From Brevibacterium renqingii (GTDB lineage Bacteria > Actinomycetota > Actinomycetes > Actinomycetales > Brevibacteriaceae): DNA of 64,000 bases. This document shows positions 25,757 to 34,852 of this stretch, one piece after another. The stretch is taken from contig NZ_JADBHF010000002.1 of NCBI RefSeq assembly GCF_017808105.1, forward strand, positions 124,001-188,000, written 5' to 3'. Made by a program: the position numbers and the translations under genes. Below the pieces are notes generated by a model. The model saw nothing but the letters and a program-made list of their open reading frames with translations, was not told where the DNA came from and did not search any database. Position 1 is the stretch's first letter. Every line of letters starts with the position of its first letter.

Positions 25757-25805
25757 GGGGAGACCTCCCGCTGAGAGTTAGCTGTGTACCGTCTCAGCAT
25801 ACAAT

Positions 25806-25840
25806 CAGGGCGCTGTCCCCCGATAGGGAACAGCGCCCTG
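25806..25840. terminator. Hairpin downstream of the aldehyde dehydrogenase
   Basis: CAGGGCGCTGT...ACAGCGCCCTG forms an 11-bp stem extended by CCC/GGG around a short loop. It lies between the aldehyde dehydrogenase stop (25920) and the AtoE start (25756) and would end the aldehyde dehydrogenase transcript. There is no U-tract. Confidence 0.55.
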
Positions 25841-25919
25841 AGTGAGCGGTGCCCGGCAGTCCAGCAGGGAGCCGCCCGAACCGGTGCCGATCAGTGCGAC
25901 CGGTCGGGAGCTGGGCGCA

Positions 25920-27299
25920 TCAGTGCTGCTTGTACACGAGCTGTTTGTTGACGAACTCGTCCATGGCCAGCGGTCCGAGTTCACGTCCGACGCCGGAGCG
26001 CTTGACGCCGCCGAAGGGCAGGTACTCTCGGGTGCCCTCGGGCGAGTTGAGGAAGACCATGCCCGCATCGATCTGGGCACCGATGCGCTCGGCCCTCTCG
26101 ACATCGCCGGAGAACACAGCGGCGCCGAGGCCGAACGGGGTGTCATTGGCCATCTCGACGGCCTCTTCCTCACTGCTGACCCGGTGGACGATGATGGCCG
26201 GGCCGAAGAGCTCCTCGTAGTAGCCGCGCATCCCCTTCTTCACATCGGTGAGCACGACGGGTTCGACGTAGGCGCCGCCGCCCTCGTAGCGCTTGCCTCC
26301 GGCGAGCAGGGTCGCTCCCTGACTGACGGTGTCCTGGACCTGCTCGATGAAGCGGTCGGCGGCGGCCACCGACGACAGCGGCGAGAGGCGGGAGCCGTCC
26401 TCGCCCGGGTCGGCGGGGGTTCTCTTCTTGGCCTCCTCGGTGATGGAGGCGACGAAGTCGTCGTAGAGGTCGTCCATGACGATCATGCGCTTGGGCGAGT
26501 TGCAGGCTTGACCGGTGTTGCCCATGCGGGTCTTGAAGAACGTCTTCGCGGACTCCTTCACATCCTCGGAATCCAGCAGGATGTAGGGGTCGGAGCCGCC
26601 GAGTTCGAGCACGGCCTTCTTGAGGTTCTTGCCCGCCTCGGCGGCCACTGCCGCACCGGCGCGTTCCGAGCCGGTCAGGGACACACCGTGGTTGCGCGGA
26701 TCGGGCAGGATGATGTCGGCGACCTGCTCGTTGCTCGCATAGATGTTGATGTAGGCGCCTTCGGGCAGACCGGCCTCGATGAAGATCTCCTCCATGAACT
26801 GCGCCGAGCGCGGGCACTGCGGGGCGTGCTTGAGCAGGATCGTGTTGCCCAGGGCGAGGTTCGGCGCGGCGAAGCGGGCGACCTGGTAATAGGGGAAGTT
26901 CCAGGGCATGATGCCCAGCAGCGACCCCACGGGCTTGCGACGGATCATCGCGGTGGCGTCCTTGGGCCCGCGCAGGGGCTCATCGGCCATGAACGCCTCG
27001 GCGTTGTCGGCGAAGTACTTGTAGATGAGGCTGCACAGCCCGACCTCGCCCTTGCCCTCGGGCACGGCCTTGCCCATTTCGAGCTTGATGACCTCAGCGA
27101 GCTCCTCGGCGCGTTCGGAGTAGATCTCGGCGACGCGGGCGAGGATCGCGGCGCGTTCGGCCACGGGCGTCCGGCTCCATTCGGTGAAGGTCGTCGCTGA
27201 GCGGTCGAGAGCGGCGAGGATCTCGGAATCGGTGGCGGTGGCGAACTCTTCGGCGACTTCGCCGGTCGCCGGGTTGGTCACGCGGTAGACGGTGGTCAT
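25920..27299 (-). CDS. NAD(P)-dependent succinate-semialdehyde-type aldehyde dehydrogenase
   Basis: A 459-residue aldehyde dehydrogenase. The general base Glu232 (LELGGSDP) and nucleophile Cys266 ([11 protein letters not shown]) are present, with the cofactor motifs [15 protein letters not shown] and [10 protein letters not shown]. Length and the ACNSPKR context match the compact succinate-semialdehyde dehydrogenase branch (GabD2/YneI-like). ATG 27299 follows GAGGAC. It oxidises an aldehyde to an acid in the cytoplasm; the exact substrate is uncertain. The 274 bp upstream to the next gene contain short degenerate repeats (GCATCGGCTTGCGC twice) and no gene. Confidence 0.88.
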   Translation of the reverse strand: MTTVYRVTNPATGEVAEEFATATDSEILAALDRSATTFTEWSRTPVAERAAILARVAEIYSERAEELAEVIKLEMGKAVPEGKGEVGLCSLIYKYFADNAEAFMADEPLRGPKDATAMIRRKPVGSLLGIMPWNFPYYQVARFAAPNLALGNTILLKHAPQCPRSAQFMEEIFIEAGLPEGAYINIYASNEQVADIILPDPRNHGVSLTGSERAGAAVAAEAGKNLKKAVLELGGSDPYILLDSEDVKESAKTFFKTRMGNTGQACNSPKRMIVMDDLYDDFVASITEEAKKRTPADPGEDGSRLSPLSSVAAADRFIEQVQDTVSQGATLLAGGKRYEGGGAYVEPVVLTDVKKGMRGYYEELFGPAIIVHRVSSEEEAVEMANDTPFGLGAAVFSGDVERAERIGAQIDAGMVFLNSPEGTREYLPFGGVKRSGVGRELGPLAMDEFVNKQLVYKQH

Positions 27300-27573
27300 G
27301 ACTGTCCTCGTTTCTCTTCGGGGTGGCTCGGGAGTCTCCTCCCACGCTATGGCCGAAACCCCGCGACGGCAACGCTCAACCACCTCCGGGACGACTTCTT
27401 GAGCATCTTGTCAGTTCGCCGGCGCTCTCTGTGCGCTGCGACGGCTTGCTCTGCGACGATTGGGCGCTGCATCGGCTTGCGCTATGGGGATCGGGCACTG
27501 CATCGGCTTGCGCCGCAACGTTCTGCACTGTGACGGACGATCATCAGCAGGTCGACACTGCTACGGTAAGGGC

Positions 27574-27927
27574 ATGGCCAGTGTGACTGAACTCGTGAAG
27601 CGCTACTACACCACCGTCGATGCAGGAGATGCGGACGCCACTTCGGCACTGTTCGCCGCCGATGCCAGCTATGACCGCCCCGGCTATCCGACGATGGTCG
27701 GGCGGCAGATCACGGACTTCTACCACGGCGAGCGGGTCATCGAATCCGGAGCGCACTCCCTGCAGGAGATCCTCGTCGAAGGTGACAGGGCCTCGAGCCG
27801 AGGCGTGTTCAACGGCCGGCTCAAGGACGGGTCCGAGACCTCGGTGGGATTCGCCGACTTCTTCCTCTTCGACACCGACGGCCTCATCGCCGAGCGCACC
27901 ACGTACTTCTACCAGGCCGCGGTCTGA
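27574..27927 (+). CDS. SnoaL-like NTF2-superfamily protein
   Basis: A 117-residue protein of the SnoaL/NTF2 cone fold: VTELVKRYYTTVDAGDADAT, LFAADASYDRPGYPTMVG, then VEGDRASSRGVFNGR and a closing ADFFLFDTDGLIAERTTYF. Members are small ligand-binding proteins or isomerase-like enzymes; no function can be assigned. ATG 27574 lies six bases after TACGGT (27562-27567), so the mRNA is probably leaderless. Confidence 0.82.
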   Translation: MASVTELVKRYYTTVDAGDADATSALFAADASYDRPGYPTMVGRQITDFYHGERVIESGAHSLQEILVEGDRASSRGVFNGRLKDGSETSVGFADFFLFDTDGLIAERTTYFYQAAV

Positions 27928-27969
27928 AACTCTGCGCCTGAGGGCTCGTCGGCTCGGGCTCCGCGCCCG

Positions 27970-28089
27970 TCAGTGATCGAGGCCGCGCGCGTCGAGCACG
28001 GTCCGCCGGATCCCGTCGCAAACGGCAAGTCAGTGATCGAGGCCGCGCGCGTCGAGCACGGCCCGTTGGATCCGATCGCGGGCCTCGGC
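27970..28089. repeat. Two 60-bp tandem units covering a gene's 3' end
   Basis: The 60-bp segments 27970-28029 and 28030-28089 share a first block of 32 bases (starting TCAGTGATCGAGG) exactly and most of the next 15. The right unit is the last 20 codons of the 3-hydroxyacyl-CoA dehydrogenase gene including its stop. The left unit is an in-frame copy after that stop, encoding a near-identical tail ending RTVLDARGLDH and a second TGA. Confidence 0.85.
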
Positions 28090-28950
28090 GGCCGCCGCGG
28101 TCGGAGCCGGCCCATAGGCCTGCTCCACCTGCGCGAAGACCTCGCCCATCGCCGCGGGATCGACGTCGACGGGCAGATCGTCGATCGCTGCGAACGCGGG
28201 ACCGATATGGTCCATGAAGCCGCGGATCCCCGCTTCTCCTCCCCCGAAGTGCATGCCTTCGAACTGGCCGACGGCCGACCATCGCAGGCCCAGCGAATTC
28301 TTCATCACCGCATCGAGATCGGGTGCCGAGACCACCCCGTTCTGGACGAGCGAGATCGCTTCTCTCATCAGCGCATTCTGCAGGCGGTTGCCGACGAAGC
28401 CGCGGACCTCCTTCTTGAGCACAACAGGTTCACGACCGCAGCTGCGATAGAACTCGACCGTGGATGCGACCGTCTCCGCCAAGGTCACCGGAGAGGGCAC
28501 GATTTCGACCAGCGGCATGAGGTGCGGCGGGTTGAAGGGGTGACCGACGATGACCCGCGGCGCCGCCGAAGCGTCGAGGTGCTCGGCGATGGATGATGCC
28601 GGGATCGTCGACGAGGACGTTGCGAGCACGGCATCGGCGGGGGCCGCCTCGGCGATCTGAGAGAACAGCGCCGGTTTGGCTTCGGGGTCCTCGGGCCCGG
28701 ATTCCTGGACGAAGCTCACGCCGTCGACCGCGGCCTCGACGGTGTCGGCCTCCTCGACGGTCCCGACCTGCGACGCCACCTCGCCGCGGGCGGACGCATC
28801 GGCGGTGACATCGGCCTGGAGCCCGGCGACCACCTCGGCGAGATCGTCGCGGGGGTCGAAGACCCGCACCGTGTATCCGCTGCGAGCGAAGAGATAGGCG
28901 AACGACCGGCCGATGGTGCCGGCACCGATGACAGCGACTGCAGTGCTCAT
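28030..28950 (-). CDS. 3-hydroxyacyl-CoA dehydrogenase family protein
   Basis: A 306-residue dehydrogenase. The Rossmann start AVIGAGTIGRSFAYLFARSG is clear, followed by FDPRDD (NAD-binding acid), the catalytic HPFNPPHLMPLVEIV (His) and GFVGNRLQNALMREAI with the following helix. HPFNPP and the length are closest to the lambda-crystallin/L-gulonate/carnitine dehydrogenase branch, so the substrate may be a hydroxy acid rather than a CoA ester. ATG 28950 lies six bases after TAGCCT (complement of 28957-28962). Its last 20 codons are duplicated after the stop. Confidence 0.85.
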   Translation of the reverse strand: MSTAVAVIGAGTIGRSFAYLFARSGYTVRVFDPRDDLAEVVAGLQADVTADASARGEVASQVGTVEEADTVEAAVDGVSFVQESGPEDPEAKPALFSQIAEAAPADAVLATSSSTIPASSIAEHLDASAAPRVIVGHPFNPPHLMPLVEIVPSPVTLAETVASTVEFYRSCGREPVVLKKEVRGFVGNRLQNALMREAISLVQNGVVSAPDLDAVMKNSLGLRWSAVGQFEGMHFGGGEAGIRGFMDHIGPAFAAIDDLPVDVDPAAMGEVFAQVEQAYGPAPTAAAAEARDRIQRAVLDARGLDH

Positions 28951-29058
28951 GCCTCCAGGCTATACCTGTGCTCAGGGGTGCGGGAGGCCCGTGGTCCGCG
29001 TGCGAATCGTGACCGTGTGCGCCCGCCGGACCGCACGCTTCGATGGCACAATGTCACC

Positions 29059-29922
29059 ATGACAGCGAACGCAGGACTGAGAACAGTGGACTCGGAGATC
29101 ATCGCCCTGGCCGAGGACGAGTACGCCGCCGCGGCCGAGACCGCAGGCATCGAGGTGCGGGAGATCCACACCCCCACCGAGGCGGCCAGGGCGTCCCTGC
29201 TGCTCGACGAGGTCTGGAACGTCGACGAGACGGGTGCGAACGTCTTCGAACCCAGCCTCATCATCGCCTTCGCGCACGCCGGCAACTACGTCTCCGCGGC
29301 CTACAGCGTCGACGAACCCGACGAGATGATCGGCGTGACCATCGGCTTCTTCGGTCAGCCCCTCGGCACTGTCATGCATTCGCACATCGCCGGCGTGCGG
29401 CATCAGGTCATCGGCCGCGGTGCCGGATCAGCGATGAAGCTGCATCAGCGTCTGTGGTGCCTCAATCTCGGCATCACGGAGATGACCTGGACTTTCGATC
29501 CGCTGGTGGCGCGCAACGCCTACTTCAACTTCCAGCGCCTCGGTGTCGGCATGGTCGAATACCTCGAAGACTTCTACGGCCAGATGCGCGACGGCGTGAA
29601 CTCCGGCCAGGCCAGTGATCGCATGATGGTCTCCTGGCCTCTCGACCGGCCCGCACGCGTGTCGACCGCCGATCCTGGTTCGGCTTTCTCCTGCCTGCGC
29701 GCCGATGAGGACGGAACGCCTCTGCTCAGCGAGGTGCCGAAGGAGACCGAACTCGTCACCCTCGACTTCCCCTCGGACATCGAGGACCTGCGCGGTCAGG
29801 ACGCCGAGCTGGCCAGTCGCTGGCGGCTCGCGCTGCGGGAGGCACTCACCGGCCTCATCGCCGACGGCTGGGTCATCGACACCTGCCTCAAAGGCGGAAC
29901 CTACCTGCTCCACCACCCCTGA
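29059..29922 (+). CDS. Predicted GNAT-superfamily acetyltransferase (COG3375-like)
   Basis: A 287-residue protein. The first half has a GNAT-like core (IIAFAHAGNYVSAAYSVDEP, then HSHIAGVRHQVIGRGAGSAM, where G-x-G-x-G-S-A would bind acetyl-CoA pyrophosphate). TEMTWTFDPLVARNAYFNF followed by LGV...YLEDFYG is characteristic of the COG3375 family. Substrate unknown. ATG 29059 lies six bases after CACAAT (29047-29052), a -10-like box. It converges on the acyl-CoA synthetase gene, separated by a perfect hairpin. Confidence 0.78.
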   Translation: MTANAGLRTVDSEIIALAEDEYAAAAETAGIEVREIHTPTEAARASLLLDEVWNVDETGANVFEPSLIIAFAHAGNYVSAAYSVDEPDEMIGVTIGFFGQPLGTVMHSHIAGVRHQVIGRGAGSAMKLHQRLWCLNLGITEMTWTFDPLVARNAYFNFQRLGVGMVEYLEDFYGQMRDGVNSGQASDRMMVSWPLDRPARVSTADPGSAFSCLRADEDGTPLLSEVPKETELVTLDFPSDIEDLRGQDAELASRWRLALREALTGLIADGWVIDTCLKGGTYLLHHP

Positions 29923-29985
29923 GCGTTCTGAGGGCCGACTTCTGTTCTGAGCCAGCCCTTCCTCTGCGGGGAACTTCTTTCACCG

Positions 29986-30049
29986 AGACAACGGCGGAGC
30001 GCCGAGACCCCTGTGCACACACCGTGGTCTCGGCGCTCCGCCGTTGTCT
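29986..30049. terminator. Perfect 24-bp inverted repeat between convergent genes
   Basis: Arms 29986-30009 (AGACAACGGCGGAGCGCCGA...) and 30026-30049 are exact complements with a 16-nt loop. It lies 64 bp after the GNAT stop and 21 bp before the stop of the converging acyl-CoA synthetase gene, so it would terminate both. Confidence 0.75.
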
Positions 30050-30069
30050 AAAGCAATGCCCCGCTCAGC

Positions 30070-31701
30070 TCACCTCTCGTCCCAGTTCTTGCGCAGGAGC
30101 TTCTTGTCGAGCTTGCCCACCGAGGTGCGCGGCAGCTCATCGACGACGTTGACCTCATCGGGCATCTGCCACTTCGCGAAGCGCTCACCGAGGGTGGCGA
30201 TGATGTCCTCACGGGTCACCTCGGCGCCGTCATTTGCCACGACGTAAGCGATCGGCCGCTCGTCCCACTTCTCGTCGGGAACGCCGATGACAGCGGCCTC
30301 CTTGACGTTCGGGTTGTCGAGGATCCCGTTCTCCATGTCGATGGACGAGATCCATTCGCCACCGGATTTGATGACGTCCTTGAGCCGGTCCGTGATCTTC
30401 AGGTAACCGTGCTCGTCGATGACGCCGACGTCGCCCGAGCGCCACCAGCCGTCGAGGAACCTCTCGGCATTGTCCGGCAGCTTGTAGTAGGACTCGGTGA
30501 TCCACGGTCCGCGCATGAGGATCTCGCCCATGGACTGGCCGTCGCGTGGCAGCTCCTCCCCCGCCGGGTCGACGATCTTCATCTCCACGCCGATGATCGG
30601 CAGGCCCTGGCTGCGCTTGAGGTCCCAGCCCTCTTCCTCGCTGAGGTCCATGCCGGGCTTGAGCTTCCAGTTCGTCGTCGCCAGCGGCGTGGTCTCGGTG
30701 GCACCGTAACCGTGGATGACCTCGGCGCCGGTGATCTCCTTGAACCCGCGCATCAGCGACAGCGGCGGCTCGGACGAACCGGACACGAGGCGGACGCCGC
30801 TGAGGTCGGGCGCCTGCGGCATCTTCTTCATCATGGCCAGCATCGGCGAGAAGATCGCAGGAGCGCCGTTGGCCAGCGTCACCTTCTCCTCGATGAAGGC
30901 CTGTGCGATGGCGCCGAACTCCTCGGCGGCGAACTTGCCCGGCAGCACGAGCTTCGAACCTGCGGCCACGGCGTTCTGCGGGAAGCCCCAGGACAGAACG
31001 TGGAACATCGGGGTGATGGGCATGACGCAGTCTTCGAAGTCCGCATGCAGAGCCGCCAGTCCGCCCATGGTGTGCAGATAGATCGACCGGTGGGAGTAGT
31101 AGACGCCTTTCGGACGACCGGTGGTTCCGGTCGTGTATCCGGCGTAGGCGGCGGTCGTCTCGTCGATGACCGGCCAGTCGTAGGTCTCGGGTTTGTCGGC
31201 GATGAGGTCCTCGTAGAAGACGACATTGTCCAGGTTCGTCTCGATCTCCGAGGCGGGTTTGTCCGTCATGACGACCCAGCCCTTGACGTCGAGCTTCGGA
31301 GCCAGCGATTCGGCAACGTGCAGGAGCGATTCGTCGACGAAGATCCAGTCGGACTTCGAGTGGCTGACCACGAAGGCGAGGTCCTCCGGGGCCAGGCGCA
31401 GGTTGAGCTGGAGCATGGTCGCTGCGATGCCGGGGACGGAGAAGTACAGCTCGAGGTGGCGGCGGGAGTTCCAGTCGATGACGCCGACCATCGATCCCGC
31501 GCCGATGCCGAGTTCGCCCAGACCATGGGCCAGCTGCGCCATGCGCTTGAACTCTTCGGTGTAGTTCGACCGGCCCCATGAGCCGTCCGAGCGGCGGTAG
31601 ACCACCTCGGATTCGCCGAAGACGGTGGCCGCGTGGCGGATGAGAGTGGTGGTGTTGAGCTGATAGCTGTCGCCCAGGGTGGACGGGATTCCGGTCAGCA
31701 T
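30070..31701 (-). CDS. Long/medium-chain fatty acid-CoA ligase
   Basis: A 543-residue AMP-forming acyl-CoA synthetase (ANL superfamily). The ATP-binding loop [11 protein letters not shown] lies at 189-199, the YGATETTP motif near 335, the [12 protein letters not shown] motif near 418 and the catalytic Lys near the end (TSVGKLDKK). The profile matches FadD-type enzymes that activate fatty acids to CoA esters. ATG 31701 has AAAGGAG. The enoyl-CoA hydratase gene lies 187 bp upstream in the same direction, supporting a beta-oxidation role. Confidence 0.9.
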   Translation of the reverse strand: MLTGIPSTLGDSYQLNTTTLIRHAATVFGESEVVYRRSDGSWGRSNYTEEFKRMAQLAHGLGELGIGAGSMVGVIDWNSRRHLELYFSVPGIAATMLQLNLRLAPEDLAFVVSHSKSDWIFVDESLLHVAESLAPKLDVKGWVVMTDKPASEIETNLDNVVFYEDLIADKPETYDWPVIDETTAAYAGYTTGTTGRPKGVYYSHRSIYLHTMGGLAALHADFEDCVMPITPMFHVLSWGFPQNAVAAGSKLVLPGKFAAEEFGAIAQAFIEEKVTLANGAPAIFSPMLAMMKKMPQAPDLSGVRLVSGSSEPPLSLMRGFKEITGAEVIHGYGATETTPLATTNWKLKPGMDLSEEEGWDLKRSQGLPIIGVEMKIVDPAGEELPRDGQSMGEILMRGPWITESYYKLPDNAERFLDGWWRSGDVGVIDEHGYLKITDRLKDVIKSGGEWISSIDMENGILDNPNVKEAAVIGVPDEKWDERPIAYVVANDGAEVTREDIIATLGERFAKWQMPDEVNVVDELPRTSVGKLDKKLLRKNWDER

Positions 31702-31888
31702 GAGACTCCTTTGTTCGCGATCAGTTCCTGCCTCGGCCCCGTGGTCGCGGCAGGGGGTGTCCGTGATCGCCGATTGATCGGTGGGCGATCGTCACCGTCA
31801 GACTATCCCCGAAGGGATCGCCGAGCGCAGATCGGGCCGGAACGTTATCAAGGAGCAACGGCACCGGTTGCCTGCGTCGGCTCCACTG

Positions 31889-32650
31889 TCACTTCCCGGT
31901 GAAGACCGGTGCACGTTTGCCGACGAAGGCAGCGACTCCCTCGGCGAAGTCCTCGGTCGCGCGCAGGTCCGTCTGCCCGGTCTCCTCGCGGCCGAATGCG
32001 TCATCGAGGGACGTCAGGCTCGATCGGTTGATCGCCTGCTTCGACGCGGCCAACGCCTGGGGCGCGCCCTGAGCGAAGGCGGCGGCGAGCTCAGCGGCAC
32101 GGCTGAGGTGCTCACCGGAGGGGACGACCTCGCTGGCCAGTCCCCAGTCGAGAGCGTCGGCGGACTGAAGCTTCTCCGCCGTCAGCGCCATCCGCATGGC
32201 CCGATGACGACCCGCCGAGGCGGCGACGAGTGCCGTGGCACCGCCGTCCGGCATGAGCCCGATCTTGGTGAAGGGCAGCATGAGATAGGAGTCCTCACTC
32301 ATCACCACGTAGTCGCAGGCCAGCGCCAGGGAGCAGCCGATCCCGGCGGCCGGTCCGGAGACTGCGGCGATCACTGGGATCGGCGCTTCGGTGATCGAGC
32401 GGATGATCGCGTTCGCGCGGTCGAGTTCGATGTTCTCCTTCGATCCGGCTTCACCGCGCAGGTCGGCACCGGAGCTGAACGCCCGGTCGCTGCCGGTGAG
32501 GATGAGTGCGCGGGAGTTCGCGGCCGCCTCGGCGACGGCATCGCCGATGGCCTGGAACGTCGCCTGGTTGAGCGCGTTGAGGCTCTTGGGCCGGTTGATG
32601 GTGATGGTCGTGACATCGCCACTGACCTCGGTGAGAACACTGGTGGACAA
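31889..32650 (-). CDS. Enoyl-CoA hydratase/isomerase
   Basis: A 253-residue crotonase-fold protein: TITINRPKSLNALNQATFQA near the start, AFSSGADLRG (oxyanion-hole GAD), then AAVSGPAAGIGCSLALACDY and FTKIGLMPDGGATALV. The second glutamate of classic hydratases is replaced by Asp in PDGG, more like PaaG/isomerase-type members. The start is TTG 32650, set by GAAGGAG five bases before it; the frame is open to 32788 but that would include the promoter. A palindrome at 32724-32737 is a likely TetR-type operator. Confidence 0.85.
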   Translation of the reverse strand: MSTSVLTEVSGDVTTITINRPKSLNALNQATFQAIGDAVAEAAANSRALILTGSDRAFSSGADLRGEAGSKENIELDRANAIIRSITEAPIPVIAAVSGPAAGIGCSLALACDYVVMSEDSYLMLPFTKIGLMPDGGATALVAASAGRHRAMRMALTAEKLQSADALDWGLASEVVPSGEHLSRAAELAAAFAQGAPQALAASKQAINRSSLTSLDDAFGREETGQTDLRATEDFAEGVAAFVGKRAPVFTGK

Positions 32651-32723
32651 TGCGACTCCTTCGTACGTCTGCGAGGCTGCTTCCGTGGCGCTCGTGCTTC
32701 GCTGAGCTTCCACGGGCTTCACT

Positions 32724-32737
32724 TTAACGTACGTTAA
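32724..32737. promoter_or_regulatory. TetR/FadR-type operator upstream of enoyl-CoA hydratase
   Basis: TTAACGTACGTTAA is a perfect 14-bp palindrome, 74 bp before the hydratase start. Palindromes of this style are bound by TetR-type repressors of fatty-acid breakdown in actinobacteria. No candidate regulator lies next to it. Confidence 0.6.
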
Positions 32738-32890
32738 GTTGATCCGCGTCACATATCCGCGGTGATCAGAGCCACGAGCCCGTGGCACTCAGAGCCACGA
32801 GTCCGCTGTGCCAGGGCACTCGCCGCTGACGCATGGGGCGCTGAAGTACGGAGCGGCGGAGCACAAGCCCGCACCGCGAGGCGCATGGAT

Positions 32891-32956
32891 GTCTTCTGTG
32901 GGTGGATCCACCGCGATATTCGGCCGCAAATCGTGATGGATCCACCCGCAGGAGAC
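32891..32956. repeat. Palindromic repeat, family copy 2
   Basis: Arms GTCTTCTGTGGGTGGATCCA (32891-32910) and TGGATCCACCCGCAGGAGAC (32937-32956) match as complements except at two positions. The right arm matches the outer arm of the element at 6946-7011. It lies in the 322-bp gap (32651-32972) after the GNAT stop. The gap otherwise holds the palindrome at 32724 and degenerate repeats (GAGCCACGAG at about 32768 and 32790), with no gene. Confidence 0.6.
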
Positions 32957-32972
32957 GATGCGTGGTGCAGCT

Positions 32973-33545
32973 TCAGCGCAGGGTCGCGTCCAGCTGGGCG
33001 GCAGTGAGTTCGCGATCGGCGAAGACCAGGCGCACGGCCGCCGCGTCGGGATTGCCGGCGTCCGGAGCCCGGTGGACGATCTCGAGGCCGAGTTTGCGGG
33101 CGACCACCGCCGAGGCGATGTTGTGCTCGAGCAGATAGGCCACGACCGGCAGGTCGGCATCGACGGTTCCGGCCGCATCGATGGCATCGCGGGAGACCGC
33201 CGTTGCCAGGCCGTTCCCCTGCGCTTCGGGGCGGAAGCGGTAGCCGAGGTTCCAGAACGCCCCGGGTTCGCTGTGGGACGCCCCGGGCCCGGACACCCCG
33301 CGCAGCGAGCACCCGCAGTGGCCGACGAGCTCTCCGCCGACGGCCTGTCTGACCATCCACGGTCCGAGCCCGTCGAGCTCCCACTGGGATTGGAGCTTGA
33401 CGAGGATCGCCTCGGCCTCTTCCCTCTCCGTCATGCGTCCGCTCGGCAGGTGCGTCCACACACGCGGGTCGGAGTCGATGGCGAAGAACTCGTCGACGTC
33501 GTCCTCGACGGGGCGGTCGAGGACGTAGTCGGGCATCCGGCCCAT
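32973..33545 (-). CDS. GNAT acetyltransferase (RimJ/RimL type)
   Basis: A 190-residue GNAT protein: RMPDYVLDRPVEDDVDEFFA (RimL-like start), a central GHCGCSLRGV and GAFWNLGYRFRPEAQGNGLA, where Q-G-N-G-L-A is the acetyl-CoA loop, then LEHNIASAVVARKLGLE. It acetylates an amine on a small molecule or a protein N-terminus. ATG 33545 overlaps the stop of the PLP enzyme by one base (TGATG), so the two are translationally coupled. Confidence 0.82.
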   Translation of the reverse strand: MGRMPDYVLDRPVEDDVDEFFAIDSDPRVWTHLPSGRMTEREEAEAILVKLQSQWELDGLGPWMVRQAVGGELVGHCGCSLRGVSGPGASHSEPGAFWNLGYRFRPEAQGNGLATAVSRDAIDAAGTVDADLPVVAYLLEHNIASAVVARKLGLEIVHRAPDAGNPDAAAVRLVFADRELTAAQLDATLR

Positions 33546-34819
33546 CAGCCCAAAGCCGCCGCGAGGTCGGTCCACAGGTCGTCGAGGTTCTCGATCCCGA
33601 CGCTCAGCCGGAGCAGCCCTTCGGGCACCGACTCGGGTTCCGAGGGGTGGCGCCGCCTGCGCTCGATGAGCGATTCCACCCCGCCCAGGGAGGTCGCCGG
33701 AGTCCACAGTCGGACCGCCTCGGCGATGGCGGTGGCCTTCTCGGCGGTGTCGACGGTGAAGGCGATGATCGCGCCGAACCCGTTCATCTGCGCCTTCGCA
33801 CGAGCATGGCCGGGATCGTTCGGCAGGCCCGGATAGCGGGTCTCGACGACGGCAGGATGGGCGGCGAGGCGTTCGGCGATGGCCTGGGCATTGGCCTGAG
33901 CGCGGTCGAGGCGCACGGCCAGGGTGCGCAGACCGCGCAGCGCCAGCCAGACTTCGAACGGCCCGGCGATCGCTCCGCGCATCGACCGTTCGGTGTGCAG
34001 CCGTTCACGCAGATCATCGCTGCTTGTCAGTGCCGCGCCGAGGACGACGTCGGAGTGCCCGGCCAGATACTTCGTCACCGAATGGACGACGATATCGGCG
34101 CCGAGGTCGAGCGGGGTCTGCAGCAGCGGTGTGGCGAAGGTGTTGTCGACGCAGACGCGGAAGCCGCGCTCCTTGGCCGCCGCGATCAGCTCCGGCACAT
34201 CGGCGACTTCGAGCATCGGGTTCGTCGGCGATTCGATCCACAGCATCCCCGGCCCCTCACCGGAACCGCCGACCCCCGCATCCGCCGCATCCCCAGCAGG
34301 CGCCGCGTCCCCAGCAGGCGCCGAGGCGGCCCCGGGCTCGCCTTCCCCCGCCGAGGCGGGCGCCCCCTTCGCAGCCGCCTTATCGAGGGCGGCGATGACC
34401 GCCTCGGTGTCGGCGATGTCGACGGTGTTGAGAGCGAAGCCCTGCCGGTCGGCGATCTGCGCCGCAGAGGCCAGTGCCCCCTGGTAGCTGTGCGTGGGAA
34501 TGATGAGCGTGCCGCCGGCGGGCACGAGGCCGATGACCGCCGAGATCGCCGCCAGCCCGGAGCCGAAGACGAGGCCGGGAAGCGCCGCGTGTTCGAGCTG
34601 TGCCAGCGCCTCCTCGAAGGGCGTCCAGGCCGGGGTGTCGAAGCGAGCATAGGCATAGGGAGAGGACTCGATGTCACCGGAGCTGATGAAAGTCGAGGAC
34701 AGGTCGATCGGCGGGTTCACCGAAGCGCCGTCGGCACGATCCGGACGACCGGTTTCGACGACGATGGTGTCCGGGGCGAGATCAGGACGGGCAGCTGCTG
34801 CGGGCTCAGGCGATGTCAT
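33545..34819 (-). CDS. Cystathionine gamma-synthase/lyase-type PLP enzyme
   Basis: A 424-residue Cys/Met metabolism enzyme: VNPPIDLSSTF, Y-A-Y-A-R-F-DTPAWTPFEEAL, FGSGLAAISAV, VDNTFATPLLQTPLDLGAD, then the PLP lysine in HSVTKYLAGHSD (K250), and a late LRLSVGIENLDDL. Family members add or remove thiols on homoserine or cysteine derivatives. Residues about 149-190 are an Ala/Gly/Pro-rich insert that interrupts the fold. ATG 34819 lies six bases after TATATT (complement of 34826-34831). The GNAT gene is coupled downstream. The reaction direction cannot be told. Confidence 0.85.
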   Translation of the reverse strand: MTSPEPAAAARPDLAPDTIVVETGRPDRADGASVNPPIDLSSTFISSGDIESSPYAYARFDTPAWTPFEEALAQLEHAALPGLVFGSGLAAISAVIGLVPAGGTLIIPTHSYQGALASAAQIADRQGFALNTVDIADTEAVIAALDKAAAKGAPASAGEGEPGAASAPAGDAAPAGDAADAGVGGSGEGPGMLWIESPTNPMLEVADVPELIAAAKERGFRVCVDNTFATPLLQTPLDLGADIVVHSVTKYLAGHSDVVLGAALTSSDDLRERLHTERSMRGAIAGPFEVWLALRGLRTLAVRLDRAQANAQAIAERLAAHPAVVETRYPGLPNDPGHARAKAQMNGFGAIIAFTVDTAEKATAIAEAVRLWTPATSLGGVESLIERRRRHPSEPESVPEGLLRLSVGIENLDDLWTDLAAALG

Positions 34820-34852
34820 GTGCCCAATATAGAGGTGCGATCGCCCCCGCGC

